A stretch of 64,000 bases of DNA from Legionella antarctica (GTDB taxonomy: Bacteria > Pseudomonadota > Gammaproteobacteria > Legionellales > Legionellaceae), in the NCBI RefSeq assembly GCF_011764505.1, contig NZ_AP022839.1, positions 355,001-419,000 on the forward strand. Direction: 5' to 3'. This document shows positions 11,530 to 24,604 of this stretch, in pieces. The translations under genes and the position numbers were made by a program. Each line of letters begins with the position of its first letter. Position 1 is the stretch's first letter. The notes under the pieces are model-generated. The model saw only the letters and a program-made list of their open reading frames with translations, was not told the origin of the DNA and searched no databases.

Positions 11530-14500
11530 TTGGCTACTCTAAGCAACAACGACCCAATGAGAAAAGCACCTGTAATGAGTGACCTATTAGGCATCCTCAA
11601 ACAACAAGGGCAAAGTGAAGAATTTGATGCTATTAAAATCGCATTGGCTTCTCCCGAGCTAATACGATCCTGGTCTTATGGTGAAGTAAAAAAACCGGAA
11701 ACCATTAATTATCGCACCTTTAAGCCAGAGCGAGATGGTTTGTTTTGTGCTAAAACATTCGGACCCGTAAAAGACTACGAATGTTTGTGTGGAAAATACA
11801 AAAGGCTAAAACATCGTGGCGTTATTTGTGAGAAATGCGGTGTTGAGCTGGCATTAGCAAAGGTTAGACGTGAGCGCATGGGTCATATTGAGCTTGCCAG
11901 TCCAGTAGCTCATATATGGTTCTTAAAGTCTCTTCCATCCAGAATAGGCTTGCTCCTTGATATGACTTTAAGAGATATTGAGCGCGTTCTCTATTTTGAA
12001 GCCTTTGTTGTTGTTGATCCTGGAATGACTGAACTAGAGCGTGGTCAATTACTAAATGATGAAGTCTACCTTGATGCAATGGAACAATATGGTGATGAGT
12101 TCGATGCACGCATGGGCGCAGAAGCTATCCGTGACTTGTTACGTCAAATTGATTTAGAAGATGAGATAAAAAACTTACGTGAAGAATTACCTACAACTAA
12201 TTCTGAAACCAAGATTAAAAAAATTACTAAACGATTAAAGCTTCTTGAGGCATTCTATGAGTCGGGCAATAAACCCGAATGGATGATTATGGATGTCTTG
12301 CCGGTCCTTCCACCCGATTTAAGGCCATTAGTACCCTTAGATGGAGGAAGATTTGCCACTTCAGATCTTAATGATTTGTATCGCAGGGTTATTAATCGTA
12401 ACAATCGTTTGAAGCGGCTGCTTGACTTAAACGCTCCAGATATTATTGTTCGAAACGAAAAAAGAATGTTACAAGAATCTGTCGATGCGTTGCTTGATAA
12501 TGGACGCCGTGGACGTGCTATTACCGGAACTAACAAACGTCCGCTTAAATCTTTAGCCGATATGATTAAAGGCAAGCAAGGACGTTTTCGTCAGAATCTG
12601 CTTGGTAAACGAGTGGATTATTCAGGACGTTCCGTTATTGTTGTGGGACCTACTTTAAGATTACATCAATGCGGTTTACCAAAGAAAATGGCTCTCGAAT
12701 TGTTTAAGCCATTTATATTTAGTAAGTTGGAGTTCAGGGGCTTAGCAACTACTATCAAAGCAGCAAAAAAAATGGTAGAGCGTGAAGAATCAGTTGTCTG
12801 GGATATTCTTGATGATGTTATTCGTGAACATCCTATCTTATTAAATCGTGCTCCTACACTGCACAGGTTAGGTATTCAGGCATTTGAGCCGGTATTGATC
12901 GAAGGTAAAGCGATTCAGTTACATCCATTAGTATGTACTGCATATAATGCAGACTTTGACGGAGACCAAATGGCGGTGCATGTGCCACTAACCTTAGAGG
13001 CGCAGCTCGAAGCACGTTCGTTAATGATGTCGACAAATAATATTCTGTCTCCAGCAAGTGGTGAGCCAATTATTGTCCCTAGTCAGGACGTGGTGCTTGG
13101 TCTTTATTACTTAACTCGAGAGAAAGTAAATGCTTTAGGCGAAGGCAAAATATATGTAAGTGCTCAGGAAGCGCAGAATTTTTATGAATCAGGACATCTT
13201 GATATTCACGCTAAAATTAAAATTCGCATGCTTAAAGAAGAGGAAGATTCAACAGAGCATCATCTGGTTGAAACTACGGTAGGTCGTGCGATACTTGCTG
13301 AGATATTACCTAAAGGAATGCCCTTTGCTAATATTAACCGTACGATGACCAAAAAGGTTATATCCAAGGTAATCGATAATTGCTATAGAAACTTTGGTCT
13401 TAAAGAGACCGTTATTTTTGCTGACCAGCTGATGTATACTGGTTTTAAGTATGCAACTCGCTCAGGTATATCTATTGGAATAGAAGATATGGAAATACCT
13501 GAAGATAAGGCAACTATTATTGAACATGCCGATAACGAAGTTAGAGAAATTGAGTCTCAATTCCGTTCAGGTTTAGTAACTAATGGTGAGCGATATAATA
13601 AGGTTATCGATATCTGGTCACGAACTAATGAGTTAGTTGCTAAATCGATGATGACCAAGATTGCCACAGAAGAGGTAATTAACGCTAAAGGTGAAAAAGT
13701 TCGACAAGAATCATTTAACCCCATCTTCATGATGGCTGATTCCGGTGCCAGGGGTTCTGCAGCGCAGATACGACAACTGGCTGGAATGCGCGGATTGATG
13801 GCGGCGCCTGATGGCTCGATTATTGAAACTCCAATTACAGCTAATTTCCGTGAAGGATTAAATGTATTCCAGTACTTTATTTCGACTCATGGAGCAAGGA
13901 AAGGTTTGGCAGATACCGCGTTAAAAACAGCGAACTCTGGATATCTGACAAGACGTTTGGTTGACGTAGCTCAAGACGTTGTGATTACAGAAGATGATTG
14001 TGGTGTAGATACAGGTATATTAATGCAACCTTTGATTGAGGGTGGCGACATAGTTGAACCATTACACGAACGAGTTTTAGGGCGAGTAGTAGCAGCAGAT
14101 GTCTTTATCCCAAACCAAAGTGAACCTGTTGTAAAAGCAGGTACTTTATTAGACGAAGAGTGGGTTGAGCGTTTAGAAAAACAAGGCGTTGACCAGATTA
14201 TGGTGCGCTCACCAATTACATGTCAAACCCGTTTTGGTTTATGTGCGGCCTGTTATGGTCGTGATTTGGCAAGAGGACATAAGGTAAATACCGGTGAAGC
14301 TGTAGGTATTATAGCTGCTCAGTCAATAGGCGAGCCTGGAACTCAGTTAACGATGCGTACCTTCCATATCGGGGGAGCTGCATCGAGAGCCACTGCTGCG
14401 AATAATATTCAGATTAAAACCAAAGGGGTTATTCGTTTACATAATATTAAAACGGTAACTCACGAGAATAAAAATCTGGTAGCCGTATCCCGTTCGGGTG

Positions 14501-15780
14501 AAGTAACCATCGTTGATGAGTTTGGTCGTGAGCGCGAACGTTATAAACTTCCATACGGTGCTGTAATATCCGCCCAAGATAATTCTGCTGTTGAAGCCGG
14601 GCAAGTAATTGCTACATGGGATCCACATACTCATCCAGTAATTTCGGAAGTGGCTGGTAATTTGAAGTTTGTCGACTTAATTGATGGTATGACCATGAAC
14701 AGACAAACAGACGAGTTAACGGGCTTAAGTAACATTGTAATCATTGATGCGAAGCAACGTGGTACTGCTGGTCGTGATTTAAGACCGATGGTAAAGTTAG
14801 TTACAGATACGGGCGAAGACATATTCCTAGCCGGTACCAATGTGCCTGCACAGTATTATTTGCCTGTTGACGCTATTGTTAATTTTGAAGATGGTGGTTT
14901 AGTTGGTATAGGCGATGTTATTGCCCGTATTCCACAAGAAAGATCTAAGACACGTGATATTACAGGGGGGCTGCCAAGAGTAGCGGATCTCTTTGAAGCA
15001 CGTAAACCTAAAGATTCAGCGGTTATGGCTGAAGTTTCAGGATTAGTTAACTTTGGTAAGGAAACTAAAGGTAAGAGAAGATTGATTATTAATGTCTCAG
15101 AAGATCAATGTCATGAAGAATTGATTCCAAAATGGCGTCATATATCAGTTTTCGAAGGAGAACATGTTGAGCGCGGAGAGTTAATTGCTGAAGGTGCACT
15201 TAATCCTCATGATATTTTGCGTTTGCTTGGCGTGGGTGCATTAGCTAATTACATCGTAAACGAAGTACAAGACGTATATCGCCTACAAGGTGTAAAAATT
15301 AATGACAAGCACATAGAAACAATTGTCAGGCAAATGCTACGTAAACGGGTTATTACATTTGCAGGTGATTCAAAGTTCCTCGTTGGAGAGCAGATAGAAG
15401 AAAGTGTGATGCTTGAGGAAAATGACAGACTTATTGCAGAAGGAAAGCAAGTTGCCAGAGGAACACCAATTTTATTAGGTATTACCAAAGCATCTTTGGC
15501 TACAGAATCATTTATTTCTGCAGCATCTTTCCAGGAAACAACAAGAGTTCTGACTGAAGCTGCTGTAAGTGGTAAAGTCGATGATTTACGTGGTTTAAAA
15601 GAAAATGTGATGGTTGGTCGCTTGATTCCGGCAGGAACAGGTTATACCTATCATCAGAGCCGAAAGGCAAAAAGAGCAAGGGCTGCAGCAGGTGGTGACC
15701 ATGCAACGCATACAGTTACTGCAAGTGATGTTGAGCACGCGTTAAGTGAAGCACTGAACGCGGATAATCATGATCATTAA
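11530..15780 (+). CDS. rpoC: DNA-directed RNA polymerase subunit beta'
   Basis: This is the beta' subunit, which holds the catalytic Mg ions. The [12 protein letters not shown] active-site motif, the N-terminal zinc-binding [20 protein letters not shown] and the C-terminal second zinc cluster ([13 protein letters not shown]) are all present. The TTG at 11530 has a strong GGAGG at an 8-base spacing. It adds 15 residues before the usual MSDLLGIL start at the ATG at 11575, which has no clear ribosome binding site. The two starts give 1416 or 1401 residues. It lies 47 bp after rpoB and ends the rpoBC operon. Confidence 0.97.
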   Translation: MATLSNNDPMRKAPVMSDLLGILKQQGQSEEFDAIKIALASPELIRSWSYGEVKKPETINYRTFKPERDGLFCAKTFGPVKDYECLCGKYKRLKHRGVICEKCGVELALAKVRRERMGHIELASPVAHIWFLKSLPSRIGLLLDMTLRDIERVLYFEAFVVVDPGMTELERGQLLNDEVYLDAMEQYGDEFDARMGAEAIRDLLRQIDLEDEIKNLREELPTTNSETKIKKITKRLKLLEAFYESGNKPEWMIMDVLPVLPPDLRPLVPLDGGRFATSDLNDLYRRVINRNNRLKRLLDLNAPDIIVRNEKRMLQESVDALLDNGRRGRAITGTNKRPLKSLADMIKGKQGRFRQNLLGKRVDYSGRSVIVVGPTLRLHQCGLPKKMALELFKPFIFSKLEFRGLATTIKAAKKMVEREESVVWDILDDVIREHPILLNRAPTLHRLGIQAFEPVLIEGKAIQLHPLVCTAYNADFDGDQMAVHVPLTLEAQLEARSLMMSTNNILSPASGEPIIVPSQDVVLGLYYLTREKVNALGEGKIYVSAQEAQNFYESGHLDIHAKIKIRMLKEEEDSTEHHLVETTVGRAILAEILPKGMPFANINRTMTKKVISKVIDNCYRNFGLKETVIFADQLMYTGFKYATRSGISIGIEDMEIPEDKATIIEHADNEVREIESQFRSGLVTNGERYNKVIDIWSRTNELVAKSMMTKIATEEVINAKGEKVRQESFNPIFMMADSGARGSAAQIRQLAGMRGLMAAPDGSIIETPITANFREGLNVFQYFISTHGARKGLADTALKTANSGYLTRRLVDVAQDVVITEDDCGVDTGILMQPLIEGGDIVEPLHERVLGRVVAADVFIPNQSEPVVKAGTLLDEEWVERLEKQGVDQIMVRSPITCQTRFGLCAACYGRDLARGHKVNTGEAVGIIAAQSIGEPGTQLTMRTFHIGGAASRATAANNIQIKTKGVIRLHNIKTVTHENKNLVAVSRSGEVTIVDEFGRERERYKLPYGAVISAQDNSAVEAGQVIATWDPHTHPVISEVAGNLKFVDLIDGMTMNRQTDELTGLSNIVIIDAKQRGTAGRDLRPMVKLVTDTGEDIFLAGTNVPAQYYLPVDAIVNFEDGGLVGIGDVIARIPQERSKTRDITGGLPRVADLFEARKPKDSAVMAEVSGLVNFGKETKGKRRLIINVSEDQCHEELIPKWRHISVFEGEHVERGELIAEGALNPHDILRLLGVGALANYIVNEVQDVYRLQGVKINDKHIETIVRQMLRKRVITFAGDSKFLVGEQIEESVMLEENDRLIAEGKQVARGTPILLGITKASLATESFISAASFQETTRVLTEAAVSGKVDDLRGLKENVMVGRLIPAGTGYTYHQSRKAKRARAAAGGDHATHTVTASDVEHALSEALNADNHDH

Positions 15781-15794
15781 TCTGGATTCAAATT

Positions 15795-15823
15795 CGGCAG
15801 GTTTAAACTTGACAAATCTGCCG
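15795..15823 (+). repeat. Perfect inverted repeat overlapping the rpsL promoter
   Basis: CGGCAGGTTT (15795-15804) pairs over ten bases, with one G-T pair, with AAATCTGCCG (15814-15823) across a 9-base loop. The repeat encloses the -35 box of the rpsL promoter. Read from rpoC it could be an RNA hairpin at the rpoBC 3' end, although no T-run follows. Read as DNA it could be an operator. Confidence 0.6.
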
Positions 15824-15837
15824 TACCTATATAGAAT
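15809..15837 (+). promoter_or_regulatory. str operon promoter (upstream of rpsL)
   Basis: A consensus TTGACA (15809-15814) is followed after 17 bases by TAGAAT (15832-15837). The GC-rich stretch CCGGCC just downstream resembles the discriminator of stringently controlled ribosomal promoters. It is well placed, about 56 bp before the rpsL start, to drive the whole rpsL-rplQ run. Confidence 0.8.
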
Positions 15838-15893
15838 CCGGCCTCCTTATGCATTCGAAATATTCACAAGAGACAGATCGGAGTTAAGTACAA

Positions 15894-16274
15894 ATGGCTA
15901 CTATTAATCAGTTAGTAAGAAAGCCTCGTGTGGACGTAAAGAAAAAAAGTAACGTACCAGCACTAGAGTCATGTCCACAAAGACGCGGAGTATGTACACG
16001 CGTTTATACTACTACACCTAAAAAACCTAACTCAGCTATGCGTAAGGTTGCCCGTGTACGGTTAACTAATGGATTTGAAGTTTCATCATATATTGGTGGC
16101 GAAGGCCATAACCTACAGGAACACTCTGTTGTTCTAATTAGGGGAGGTCGTGTTAAAGACTTACCTGGTGTGCGTTATCACACAGTTAGGGGTAGTTTGG
16201 ATACATCAGGAGTTAACGATCGTAAACAAGGTCGTTCTAAGTATGGTACAAAAAAACCTAAAGATAAAAAATAA
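15894..16274 (+). CDS. rpsL: 30S ribosomal protein S12
   Basis: S12 sits at the decoding centre and affects accuracy and streptomycin response. The 126-residue protein contains the conserved [21 protein letters not shown] and [11 protein letters not shown] segments. The lysine at the first streptomycin position (in TPKKPNS) is unchanged from the sensitive form. It is the first gene of the str operon, behind a strong promoter. Confidence 0.98.
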   Translation: MATINQLVRKPRVDVKKKSNVPALESCPQRRGVCTRVYTTTPKKPNSAMRKVARVRLTNGFEVSSYIGGEGHNLQEHSVVLIRGGRVKDLPGVRYHTVRGSLDTSGVNDRKQGRSKYGTKKPKDKK

Positions 16275-16284
16275 CTGATTGTAG

Positions 16285-16818
<534 letters not shown>

Positions 16819-16832
16819 GAGAGAGAACCGCC

Positions 16833-18920
16833 GTGCCAACTACTCCATTAAAACTGTATCGAAACATAGGAATTGCAGCTCACGTTGATGCTGGAAAAAC
16901 CACAACAACTGAGCGTGTACTTTATTACACCGGTATGTCTCATAAGATTGGTGAGGTTCACGACGGAGCTGCAACTATGGACTGGATGGTTCAGGAGCAG
17001 GAGCGCGGCATTACCATTACCTCAGCTGCAACAACTTGTTACTGGTCTGGTATGGACAAGCAGTTTGAATTACATAGAATTAACATCATTGATACCCCTG
17101 GGCACGTTGACTTCATGATTGAAGTTGAGCGTTCATTACGTGTTCTTGATGGAGCCGTAGTTGTGTTTGACTCAGTATCCGGGGTAGAGCCTCAATCTGA
17201 AACAGTATGGCGTCAAGCAAATAAGTATGGCGTTCCAAGAATAGTATTTGTTAATAAAATGGATCGAATGGGTGCAAATTTCCATCGGGTTGTTACTCAG
17301 ATTAAGCAACGTTTAGGTTCCACTCCTGTTGTAGTACAAATTCCTATTGGCGCAGAGGAAGAATTTAAAGGTGTTATAGACATCATCAAAATGAAAGCCA
17401 TTCATTGGGATGAAGACAACAAAGGGATGACATTCAAGTACGTAGAAATCCCAAACGAATTAAAAGCGGAGTGTGAAGAATATCGTTCTCTTGCTATCGA
17501 GGCGGCTGCAGAGGCTTCAGAAGACCTGATGGGTAAATATCTTGAAGGTGAAGTGTTCTCTGAACAAGAAATTAAGCAAGGCTTACGGGAACTTACTGTT
17601 ACCAATAAAATCGTTCCGGTATTTTGCGGATCTGCCTTTAAAAATAAAGGCGTTCAGGCTGTTTTGGATGGTGTAATTGAATATTTACCTTCTCCTATTG
17701 ATATCCCTGATATCCAGGGAATAGATGAAGATGGTGAGGAAACTCATCGTGCAACCAGCTACGATGCACCATTCTCAGCCTTGGCATTTAAGATTGCAAC
17801 TGACCCGTTTGTTGGAACACTAACCTATTTCAGAGCTTATTCAGGAGTATTAAAATGTGGTGATACCATTTTAAACTCTGTAAAGGGTAAAAAGGAGCGT
17901 ATTGGCCGTCTACTTCAAATGCATGCCAATTCGCGTGAGGAAATAAAAGAGGTAAGGGCTGGTGATATCGCAGCGGCAGTAGGTTTGAAAACTGTAATGA
18001 CGGGAGATACTCTTTCCGATGTAAACAATCCGGTTATATTAGAAAGAATGGATTTTCCAGATCCGGTGATTGCAGTAGCAGTTGAGCCTAGAACTAAGGC
18101 AGACCAGGAAAAAATGGGTATCGCTTTAGGTAAATTGGCTCAGGAAGATCCTTCTTTTAGAGTTCATACTGATGAAGAATCAGGCCAAACAATTATTGAG
18201 GGTATGGGTGAACTCCATCTTGAGATTATTGTCGATCGCATGAGAAGAGAGTTTAATGTTGAAGCTAACGTGGGTAAACCCCAAGTGGCTTATCGTGAAA
18301 CATTGAAACAAGCAGTAGAGCAAGAAGGTAAGTTTGTAAGGCAATCAGGTGGTCGTGGTCAATACGGTCACGTATGGTTGAAAATTGAGCCGCAAGAATC
18401 AGGTAAAGGCTACGAATTTATCAATGCGATTGTAGGTGGTGTGATTCCTAAAGAATACATTCCCGCAGTAGATAAAGGAGTTCAGGAGCAATTACAAAAT
18501 GGTGTTATTGCTGGCTACCCGGTAGTTGATGTTAAAGTCACTCTGTTTGATGGTTCATTCCATGAAGTAGATTCTAGTGAAATGGCATTCAAAATTGCAG
18601 GTTCTCAGTGCTTCAGGCAAGGTGCGTTAAAAGCTAAACCAGTCCTGCTTGAGCCTATTATGGCTGTAGAAGTTGTTACTCCCGAGGACTACATGGGGGA
18701 TGTTATGGGTGACCTTAACAGACGCCGTGGTTTAGTACAAGGTATGGAAGATTCACCAGCTGGTAAAATTGTTAGAGCAGAAGTGCCACTTGCAGAGATG
18801 TTTGGTTATTCAACCGATTTACGTTCTGCTACTCAAGGAAGAGCAACATACACGATGGAATTTTCTAAGTACGCTGAAGCACCAAACAATATTGCTGAAG
18901 CAATTATCAAGAAACAATAA
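16833..18920 (+). CDS. fusA: Elongation factor G
   Basis: EF-G is the translocation GTPase. G1 [12 protein letters not shown], the switch [10 protein letters not shown] and G4 NKMDR motifs are clear, followed by domains II-V with [15 protein letters not shown] and [14 protein letters not shown]. The GTG at 16833 gives 695 residues and a start ([13 protein letters not shown]) like homologues, with AGAGAGAA upstream. An in-frame ATG at 16809 overlaps the rpsG end and would add eight residues (703). It precedes the second tuf gene by 20 bp. Confidence 0.97.
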   Translation: MPTTPLKLYRNIGIAAHVDAGKTTTTERVLYYTGMSHKIGEVHDGAATMDWMVQEQERGITITSAATTCYWSGMDKQFELHRINIIDTPGHVDFMIEVERSLRVLDGAVVVFDSVSGVEPQSETVWRQANKYGVPRIVFVNKMDRMGANFHRVVTQIKQRLGSTPVVVQIPIGAEEEFKGVIDIIKMKAIHWDEDNKGMTFKYVEIPNELKAECEEYRSLAIEAAAEASEDLMGKYLEGEVFSEQEIKQGLRELTVTNKIVPVFCGSAFKNKGVQAVLDGVIEYLPSPIDIPDIQGIDEDGEETHRATSYDAPFSALAFKIATDPFVGTLTYFRAYSGVLKCGDTILNSVKGKKERIGRLLQMHANSREEIKEVRAGDIAAAVGLKTVMTGDTLSDVNNPVILERMDFPDPVIAVAVEPRTKADQEKMGIALGKLAQEDPSFRVHTDEESGQTIIEGMGELHLEIIVDRMRREFNVEANVGKPQVAYRETLKQAVEQEGKFVRQSGGRGQYGHVWLKIEPQESGKGYEFINAIVGGVIPKEYIPAVDKGVQEQLQNGVIAGYPVVDVKVTLFDGSFHEVDSSEMAFKIAGSQCFRQGALKAKPVLLEPIMAVEVVTPEDYMGDVMGDLNRRRGLVQGMEDSPAGKIVRAEVPLAEMFGYSTDLRSATQGRATYTMEFSKYAEAPNNIAEAIIKKQ

Positions 18921-18940
18921 AAGTTAATGAGGTTATTGAA

Positions 18941-20131
18941 ATGGCGAAGGAAAAGTTTGAACGTAAAAAGCCCCACGTAAATGTGGGTACAATTGGTCAC
19001 GTAGATCATGGGAAAACGACACTAACAGCTGCGATTACAACGATCATGGCGAAGAAATTTGGTGGCACTGCAAAAGCGTATGATCAAATTGACGCAGCAC
19101 CAGAAGAGCGTGAGCGTGGTATTACTATTTCTACAGCACACGTTGAATATGAATCTTCAAATAGACACTACGCGCACGTAGATTGCCCAGGACATGCTGA
19201 CTATGTTAAAAACATGATCACGGGTGCTGCACAAATGGACGGGGCGATATTAGTTGTATCAGCTGCTGATGGTCCGATGCCTCAAACTAGAGAGCATATT
19301 CTATTATCACGGCAAGTAGGCGTACCTTATATTGTTGTGTACATGAATAAAGCGGACATGGTTGATGATGCTGAGTTGCTTGAATTAGTAGAAATGGAAG
19401 TTCGTGATCTGCTGAGCAGCTATGATTTTCCAGGTGATGATATTCCTATTATTGTTGGATCTGCGCTGAAAGCGTTGGAAGGAGACACGAGTGAAATTGG
19501 TGTCCCTTCAATTGAGAAACTGGTTGAAACATTGGATTCTTACATACCTGAGCCGGTTCGTAATATTGACAAACCATTTTTGTTACCAATAGAAGACGTG
19601 TTTTCTATCTCTGGCCGTGGAACAGTTGTTACTGGTCGTGTAGAAAGTGGAATAGTTAAAGTTGGCGAAGAAGTTGAGATTGTAGGAATTCACGACACTC
19701 AAAAGACGATTTGCACAGGCGTTGAGATGTTCCGTAAATTGCTTGATGAAGGTCGTGCTGGAGATAACGTAGGTGTGTTACTGCGTGGAACCAAACGTGA
19801 TGAGGTTGAGCGTGGTCAGGTATTAGCTAAACCAGGCACAATTAAACCGCACACTAAGTTTGAAGCAGAAGTGTATGTGTTGTCTAAAGAAGAAGGTGGT
19901 CGTCATACGCCATTCTTTAATGGATATCGTCCTCAGTTCTATTTCAGAACAACAGACGTAACAGGTACTTGTGACCTACCATCTGGAATTGAAATGGTAA
20001 TGCCAGGAGATAACGTACAATTAGTTATTAATTTGCATGCACCAATCGCGATGACTGAAGGTTTACGTTTCGCAATTCGGGAAGGTGGCCGTACTGTAGG
20101 CGCCGGTGTTGTCGCTAAAATAATCGAGTAA
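18941..20131 (+). CDS. tuf: Elongation factor Tu, copy 2
   Basis: This is the second EF-Tu gene, in the classic str operon position after fusA (tufA by position). It encodes the same 396 residues as the copy at 2669. By eye the DNA is identical from the ATG onward except for three silent differences in the last 20 bp (20113, 20116, 20125). The flanks differ immediately outside the coding region. Five bases separate it from rpsJ. Confidence 0.99.
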   Translation: MAKEKFERKKPHVNVGTIGHVDHGKTTLTAAITTIMAKKFGGTAKAYDQIDAAPEERERGITISTAHVEYESSNRHYAHVDCPGHADYVKNMITGAAQMDGAILVVSAADGPMPQTREHILLSRQVGVPYIVVYMNKADMVDDAELLELVEMEVRDLLSSYDFPGDDIPIIVGSALKALEGDTSEIGVPSIEKLVETLDSYIPEPVRNIDKPFLLPIEDVFSISGRGTVVTGRVESGIVKVGEEVEIVGIHDTQKTICTGVEMFRKLLDEGRAGDNVGVLLRGTKRDEVERGQVLAKPGTIKPHTKFEAEVYVLSKEEGGRHTPFFNGYRPQFYFRTTDVTGTCDLPSGIEMVMPGDNVQLVINLHAPIAMTEGLRFAIREGGRTVGAGVVAKIIE

Positions 20132-20136
20132 TTATA

Positions 20137-20454
20137 ATGAGTAGCAATCAAAACATTAAAATAAGATTAAAATCCTTTGATCATCGGTTGATAGACATAT
20201 CAACCGCTGAAATCGTTGAGACAGCAAAGCGTACTGGTGCACAAATTCGTGGACCAATACCGTTGCCTATCCGCAAGGAAAAATTTACTGTATTAACCTC
20301 ACCGCATGTAAACAAAGATGCGCGAGATCAATACGAATTACGTACTCATAAACGCCTGATCGTTATTGTTCATCCAACTGAGAAAACAGTAGATGCATTG
20401 ATGAAGTTGGATCTGGCTGCTGGGGTTGATGTTCAGATAAGCCTTGATGACTAA
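20137..20454 (+). CDS. rpsJ: 30S ribosomal protein S10
   Basis: S10 is a 30S head protein and also the NusE antitermination factor. The 105-residue protein has [11 protein letters not shown] near the start and [19 protein letters not shown] in the middle. It begins 5 bp after the tuf stop with no clear ribosome binding site of its own and no promoter gap, so it is probably translationally coupled to tuf and the S10 operon is fused to str. Confidence 0.98.
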   Translation: MSSNQNIKIRLKSFDHRLIDISTAEIVETAKRTGAQIRGPIPLPIRKEKFTVLTSPHVNKDARDQYELRTHKRLIVIVHPTEKTVDALMKLDLAAGVDVQISLDD

Positions 20455-20488
20455 ACATTAAGGTGAAGGATATTAAAGAGGTGCTACA

Positions 20489-21136
20489 ATGATCGGTTTA
20501 TTAGGCCGTAAAATCGGTATGACACGTGTCTTCACGCCAGAGGGAATTTCTGTTCCTGTATCGGTGGTTGAAGTGCATCCAAATCGTATTTCTCAGATAA
20601 AAACTGAAGAAGTTGATGGTTATTCTGCTGTTCAATTAACAGGCGGAATCAAAAAAGCAAGTAAGGTGAGCAAACCTATGACAGGTCACTTTGCTAAAGC
20701 AGAGATAGAAGCAGGTGATATGCAAGTTGAATTTCATCTTGATTCTGAAGATGCTTTCAAATTAGGACAAGTAATTTCTGTAGCGGATATATTCACTGCA
20801 GGACAGCATGTTGATGTATCTGGCGTCAGTAAAGGTAAAGGATTTGCGGGTACTGTGAAAAGATATAATTTTAGAACTCAGGATGCAACTCACGGTAATT
20901 CGAGATCGCACCGTGTTCCAGGTTCTATCGGTCAAAACCAGACCCCAGGGCGTGTGTTCAAGGGTAAAAAAATGGCTGGACACATGGGTAATGCTCGTTG
21001 TACGGTTCAAAGCCTTGAACTTGTGCGAGTTGATGCTGAAAGGAACTTATTACTTATTAAAGGTGCAATTCCTGGTGCCCCTGGTACTCGAGTAGAAGTT
21101 AAGCCTGCAGTAAAAAAGCAAGCAAGAGGTGAGTGA
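20489..21136 (+). CDS. rplC: 50S ribosomal protein L3
   Basis: L3 is an early 50S assembly protein close to the peptidyl-transferase centre. The 215-residue length is near the usual one. It begins [14 protein letters not shown] and contains the conserved loop segment [20 protein letters not shown] followed by [11 protein letters not shown]. An AAAGAGG site precedes the ATG. Its TGA overlaps the rplD ATG by one base. Confidence 0.98.
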   Translation: MIGLLGRKIGMTRVFTPEGISVPVSVVEVHPNRISQIKTEEVDGYSAVQLTGGIKKASKVSKPMTGHFAKAEIEAGDMQVEFHLDSEDAFKLGQVISVADIFTAGQHVDVSGVSKGKGFAGTVKRYNFRTQDATHGNSRSHRVPGSIGQNQTPGRVFKGKKMAGHMGNARCTVQSLELVRVDAERNLLLIKGAIPGAPGTRVEVKPAVKKQARGE

Positions 21137-21741
21137 TGGAAATTACTACTATAGATACAAACAGCCAACTACAACTTAATCAAGATGTATTTGCTTATGC
21201 TTACAACGAAGGTTTGGTTCACCAAGCTGTTGTAACATACATGAATAATGCGCGAAGTGGTAATAGTGCGCAAAAATCCCGCTCTGAAGTCAGAGGTGGG
21301 GGTAAAAAACCTTGGAATCAAAAAGGTACTGGTCGAGCAAGAGCAGGTACTATTCGTAGTCCTCTGTGGAGAAGCGGTGGAGTAACCTTTGCGTCTAAGA
21401 AACGAGATTATTCACAAAAACTTAATAAAAAAATGTACAAACGTGCATTACGTAGTATAATCTCCGAACTTTGTCGTACCGGGAACTTAGTTGTCGTGAG
21501 TGATTTTCAATGTGAAACCCACAAGACAAAAGACTTTATCAGCAAGATGAATCAGTTGAACATTAAAAATGCACTGATTATTATGAACGAAGTTGGTGAA
21601 AGTGAGTACTTAGGTTCAAGAAACTTAATTGACTATGATATCTGTGATGTTACAACTATAGATCCTGTTTCGTTACTCAGATTTGAAAAAGTTGTTGTTA
21701 CAGAAGCTGCAATTAAAAAAATTGAGGAACAGTTACAATGA
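21136..21741 (+). CDS. rplD: 50S ribosomal protein L4
   Basis: L4 lines the exit tunnel and, in E. coli, controls the S10 operon. The signature [26 protein letters not shown] is present in 201 residues. The ATG at 21136 overlaps the rplC stop and follows an AGAGGTGAG site. An adjacent in-frame GTG at 21133 is less likely. Its end overlaps rplW by four bases. No S10-type leader was recognised upstream of this gene set, so L4 regulation may differ from that of E. coli. Confidence 0.97.
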   Translation: MEITTIDTNSQLQLNQDVFAYAYNEGLVHQAVVTYMNNARSGNSAQKSRSEVRGGGKKPWNQKGTGRARAGTIRSPLWRSGGVTFASKKRDYSQKLNKKMYKRALRSIISELCRTGNLVVVSDFQCETHKTKDFISKMNQLNIKNALIIMNEVGESEYLGSRNLIDYDICDVTTIDPVSLLRFEKVVVTEAAIKKIEEQLQ

Positions 21742-22034
21742 ATGCTGAGAGATTGATGATGGTTCTGCGTGAGCCACATACTTCTGAAAAGGCTACTGTC
21801 ATGGCCGATAAGTTTAAACAGTTCACTTTCAAAGTACTGAAAAATGCAACTAAAACTGAAATTAAAATGGCTGTAGAGCATATATTTAACGTTAAAGTTA
21901 GAAATGTATCTGTAATTAATGTGAAGGGAAAATCAAAACGTTTTAAACAAACTTCTGGAAAACGTAGTGATTGGAAAAAAGCTTTTGTATCTCTTCATGC
22001 TGATCAAGATATAGACTTTACAGTTACCGAATAA
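21738..22034 (+). CDS. rplW: 50S ribosomal protein L23
   Basis: L23 sits at the tunnel exit, where SecA, SRP and trigger factor dock. The 98-residue protein has the [14 protein letters not shown] start and the [16 protein letters not shown] core. The ATGA overlap with rplD indicates translational coupling. Confidence 0.97.
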   Translation: MNAERLMMVLREPHTSEKATVMADKFKQFTFKVLKNATKTEIKMAVEHIFNVKVRNVSVINVKGKSKRFKQTSGKRSDWKKAFVSLHADQDIDFTVTE

Positions 22035-22045
22035 GGCAGATTAAG

Positions 22046-22873
22046 ATGGCACTATTAAAATCTAAACCGACTTCGCCTGGAAAACGTGGCGAGATTCGCG
22101 TTGTACATCACCATATCCATAAAGGTAAGCCACATGCTGCCTTAGTTGAAAAACTAAAGAAATCAGGTGGACGGAATAATCAGGGCCGAATTACTGTAAG
22201 GCATATAGGTGGCGGTCAGCGCCAGAAATACAGACTCGTTGATTTCAAGCGTGATAAAGATGGTATCGCAGCTAAAGTAGAACGTATTGAATATGATCCG
22301 AACAGAACCGCTCTTATAGCACTGATAAGTTATATAGATGGTGAAAAAAGATATATAATTGCACCTGCTAATTTAGAGGTCGGTGCTACTGTCATTAGTG
22401 GTGCAGATTCACCTATAAGTGTTGGTAATTGTTTGCCATTAAAAAACATACCGGTTGGTACAACCATACACTGTGTTGAGATGAAACCTGGTAAAGGTGC
22501 CCAGATGTTACGAAGCGCCGGATGTAGTGGACAAATTGTTGCCAAAGAAGGAATTTATGCAACGTTGAGATTGCGTTCAGGTGAAATGCGTAAAATTCTA
22601 GTGTTGTGTCGTGCTGTAATTGGCGAAGTTAGTAATAGTGAACACAGTTTACGTTCACTAGGAAAAGCGGGAGCCAAACGCTGGAGAGGAATTCGTCCAA
22701 CTGTTCGTGGTGTTGCAATGAACCCTGTTGATCACCCACATGGTGGTGGTGAAGGTCGTACTTCTGGCGGGCGTCATCCTGTCTCACCATGGGGTATGCC
22801 AACTAAGGGATATAAAACCCGAAGTAATAAACGCACTGATAGCTTCATTGTCAGACGGCGAAAAAAGAAATAA
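22046..22873 (+). CDS. rplB: 50S ribosomal protein L2
   Basis: L2 is needed for subunit joining and peptidyl transfer. The 275-residue protein carries the conserved [18 protein letters not shown] motif, with the functionally important histidine, then the basic C-terminal tail. The gene follows rplW by 11 bp. Confidence 0.98.
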   Translation: MALLKSKPTSPGKRGEIRVVHHHIHKGKPHAALVEKLKKSGGRNNQGRITVRHIGGGQRQKYRLVDFKRDKDGIAAKVERIEYDPNRTALIALISYIDGEKRYIIAPANLEVGATVISGADSPISVGNCLPLKNIPVGTTIHCVEMKPGKGAQMLRSAGCSGQIVAKEGIYATLRLRSGEMRKILVLCRAVIGEVSNSEHSLRSLGKAGAKRWRGIRPTVRGVAMNPVDHPHGGGEGRTSGGRHPVSPWGMPTKGYKTRSNKRTDSFIVRRRKKK

Positions 22874-22891
22874 TTATTGAGAGGATATCAA

Positions 22892-23170
22892 GTGTCTCGT
22901 TCTATAAGAAAAGGTCCATTTATCGACCAACATTTGATCAGCAAAGTTGAAGCTGCTATCGAATCTAAATCAAAAAAACCAATTAAAACCTGGTCTAGAC
23001 GTTCGACAATCGTTCCTGAAATGATTGATTTAACGATAGCTGTGCATAACGGTAAAGACCACATTCCTGTTTACATTACAGATAATATGGTTGGTCACAA
23101 ACTAGGTGAGTTTGCCATGACTCGTACATTCAAAGGCCACTCTGGTGACAGAAAGGCTAAAGGCAAGTAA
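22892..23170 (+). CDS. rpsS: 30S ribosomal protein S19
   Basis: S19 is a 30S head protein that contacts S13 and the 23S rRNA bridge. The GTG at 22892 gives 92 residues ([12 protein letters not shown]...), the family's usual start, with GAGAGGA upstream. The frame is open five codons further, to a TTG next to the rplB stop. The C-terminal [17 protein letters not shown] is typical. Confidence 0.97.
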   Translation: MSRSIRKGPFIDQHLISKVEAAIESKSKKPIKTWSRRSTIVPEMIDLTIAVHNGKDHIPVYITDNMVGHKLGEFAMTRTFKGHSGDRKAKGK

Positions 23171-23179
23171 GAGGATATG

Positions 23180-23515
23180 ATGGAAGTTACAGCTAAGTTA
23201 AAAGGCGCTCCTTTATCCGCTCAAAAGGGCAGATTGGTGGCCGATATGATACGAAATAAAAAAGTATCTGGTGCGCTTGATATTCTCAAGTTTACGCCAA
23301 AAAAAGGTGCTCAATTAATGCTTAAATTGTTAGAATCAGCCATTGCTAATGCTGAAAATAATAATGGAGCTGATATTGATGATCTTAAAGTAGGTATGGT
23401 CTGCGTTGATGAAGCAACAACTTTAAAACGTATTAGTCCCAGAGCTAAGGGTCGTGCAAATAGAATTTGTAAACGTACCTGCCATATCATGATTAAAGTT
23501 TCTGACGAGGAATAG
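23180..23515 (+). CDS. rplV: 50S ribosomal protein L22
   Basis: L22 lines the exit tunnel, and its beta-hairpin is a macrolide resistance site. The 111-residue reading has the N-terminal [19 protein letters not shown] and the hairpin segment [21 protein letters not shown]. Two ATGs are adjacent. The second (23180) has the better spacing to GAGG. Confidence 0.97.
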   Translation: MEVTAKLKGAPLSAQKGRLVADMIRNKKVSGALDILKFTPKKGAQLMLKLLESAIANAENNNGADIDDLKVGMVCVDEATTLKRISPRAKGRANRICKRTCHIMIKVSDEE

Positions 23516-23517
23516 CA

Positions 23518-24174
23518 ATGGGACAAAAAGTTAACCCAATAGGCATACGCCTTGGAATTATCAAAGACTGGAACTCTAAATGGTTTGCAGGTAAACGTTA
23601 TGCTGAGTTTTTGATTCAAGACATTAAATTACGAACTGAACTAAAGAAGAAACTAATGGCAGCTGCTGTTAGTAAGATTCTAATAGAGCGGCCGGCAAAT
23701 AATGCTGTAGTAACCATACTCTCAGCTAGACCTGGTGTGATTATTGGAAAAAAAGGTGGCGGCATTGAAACTTTGCGTAAGGAAATTTCTGCTAAGTTAG
23801 GTGTTCCAGTTCACTTAAATATAGAAGAGATAAAAAAGCCTGAATTAGACTCTACTCTTGTTGCTGAAGGTATTGCTCAACAGCTGGAACAACGCGTGAT
23901 GTTTAGAAGAGCTATGAAGCGCGCAGTAACTTCAGCTATGAAATCAGGGGCAAAAGGAATAAAAATTTGTGTAAGTGGTCGTCTTGGTGGAGCTGAGATA
24001 GCCCGAAGCGAGTGGTATAGAGAAGGTCGCGTACCATTACATACATTTAGAGCTGATATCGATTACGGTACTGCAGAGTCTAAAACTACCTACGGAATTA
24101 TTGGTGTTAAAGTCTGGATCTTCAAGGGCGAAATTCTCCCTCAAAAGAAAAGATTGTCAGACAGCGCCCAGTGA
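23518..24174 (+). CDS. rpsC: 30S ribosomal protein S3
   Basis: S3 is at the mRNA entry channel and has helicase activity with S4 and S5. The 218-residue protein begins [13 protein letters not shown] and has the KH domain signature [14 protein letters not shown], then [19 protein letters not shown]. It follows rplV by 2 bp. Confidence 0.98.
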   Translation: MGQKVNPIGIRLGIIKDWNSKWFAGKRYAEFLIQDIKLRTELKKKLMAAAVSKILIERPANNAVVTILSARPGVIIGKKGGGIETLRKEISAKLGVPVHLNIEEIKKPELDSTLVAEGIAQQLEQRVMFRRAMKRAVTSAMKSGAKGIKICVSGRLGGAEIARSEWYREGRVPLHTFRADIDYGTAESKTTYGIIGVKVWIFKGEILPQKKRLSDSAQ

Positions 24175-24190
24175 GTGAGGATTAAGAATC

Positions 24191-24604
24191 ATGTTACAAC
24201 CAAAGCGTACTAAATACCGAAAACAGATGAAAGGCCGAAACAGAGGTTTAGCTTTAAGAGGCAGCAAAATTAGTTTTGGTGAATTTGGTCTGAAGGCACT
24301 AGAGCGTGGTCGTCTAACCGCGAGACAAATAGAAGCAGCACGACGAGCTATGACACGTCACATTAAGCGTGGTGGTAAAATTTGGATTAGAGTATTTCCA
24401 GATAAACCTATCACACAAAAGCCTTTAGAAGTGAGACAAGGTAAAGGTAAAGGTAGTGTTGAATATTGGGTGGCTCAAATTCAACCAGGTAAGGTTTTAT
24501 TTGAAATGGAAGGCGTAACAAGAGAACTGGCTATTGAAGCGTTTGATCTTGCCAAAGCAAAACTTCCTTTCAAAGTAATATTTGAAGAACGGACGGTAAT
24601 GTAA
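24191..24604 (+). CDS. rplP: 50S ribosomal protein L16
   Basis: L16 sits near the A-site tRNA elbow. The 137 residues match the family throughout: [32 protein letters not shown] and [14 protein letters not shown]. The stop overlaps the rpmC ATG by one base. Confidence 0.98.
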   Translation: MLQPKRTKYRKQMKGRNRGLALRGSKISFGEFGLKALERGRLTARQIEAARRAMTRHIKRGGKIWIRVFPDKPITQKPLEVRQGKGKGSVEYWVAQIQPGKVLFEMEGVTRELAIEAFDLAKAKLPFKVIFEERTVM

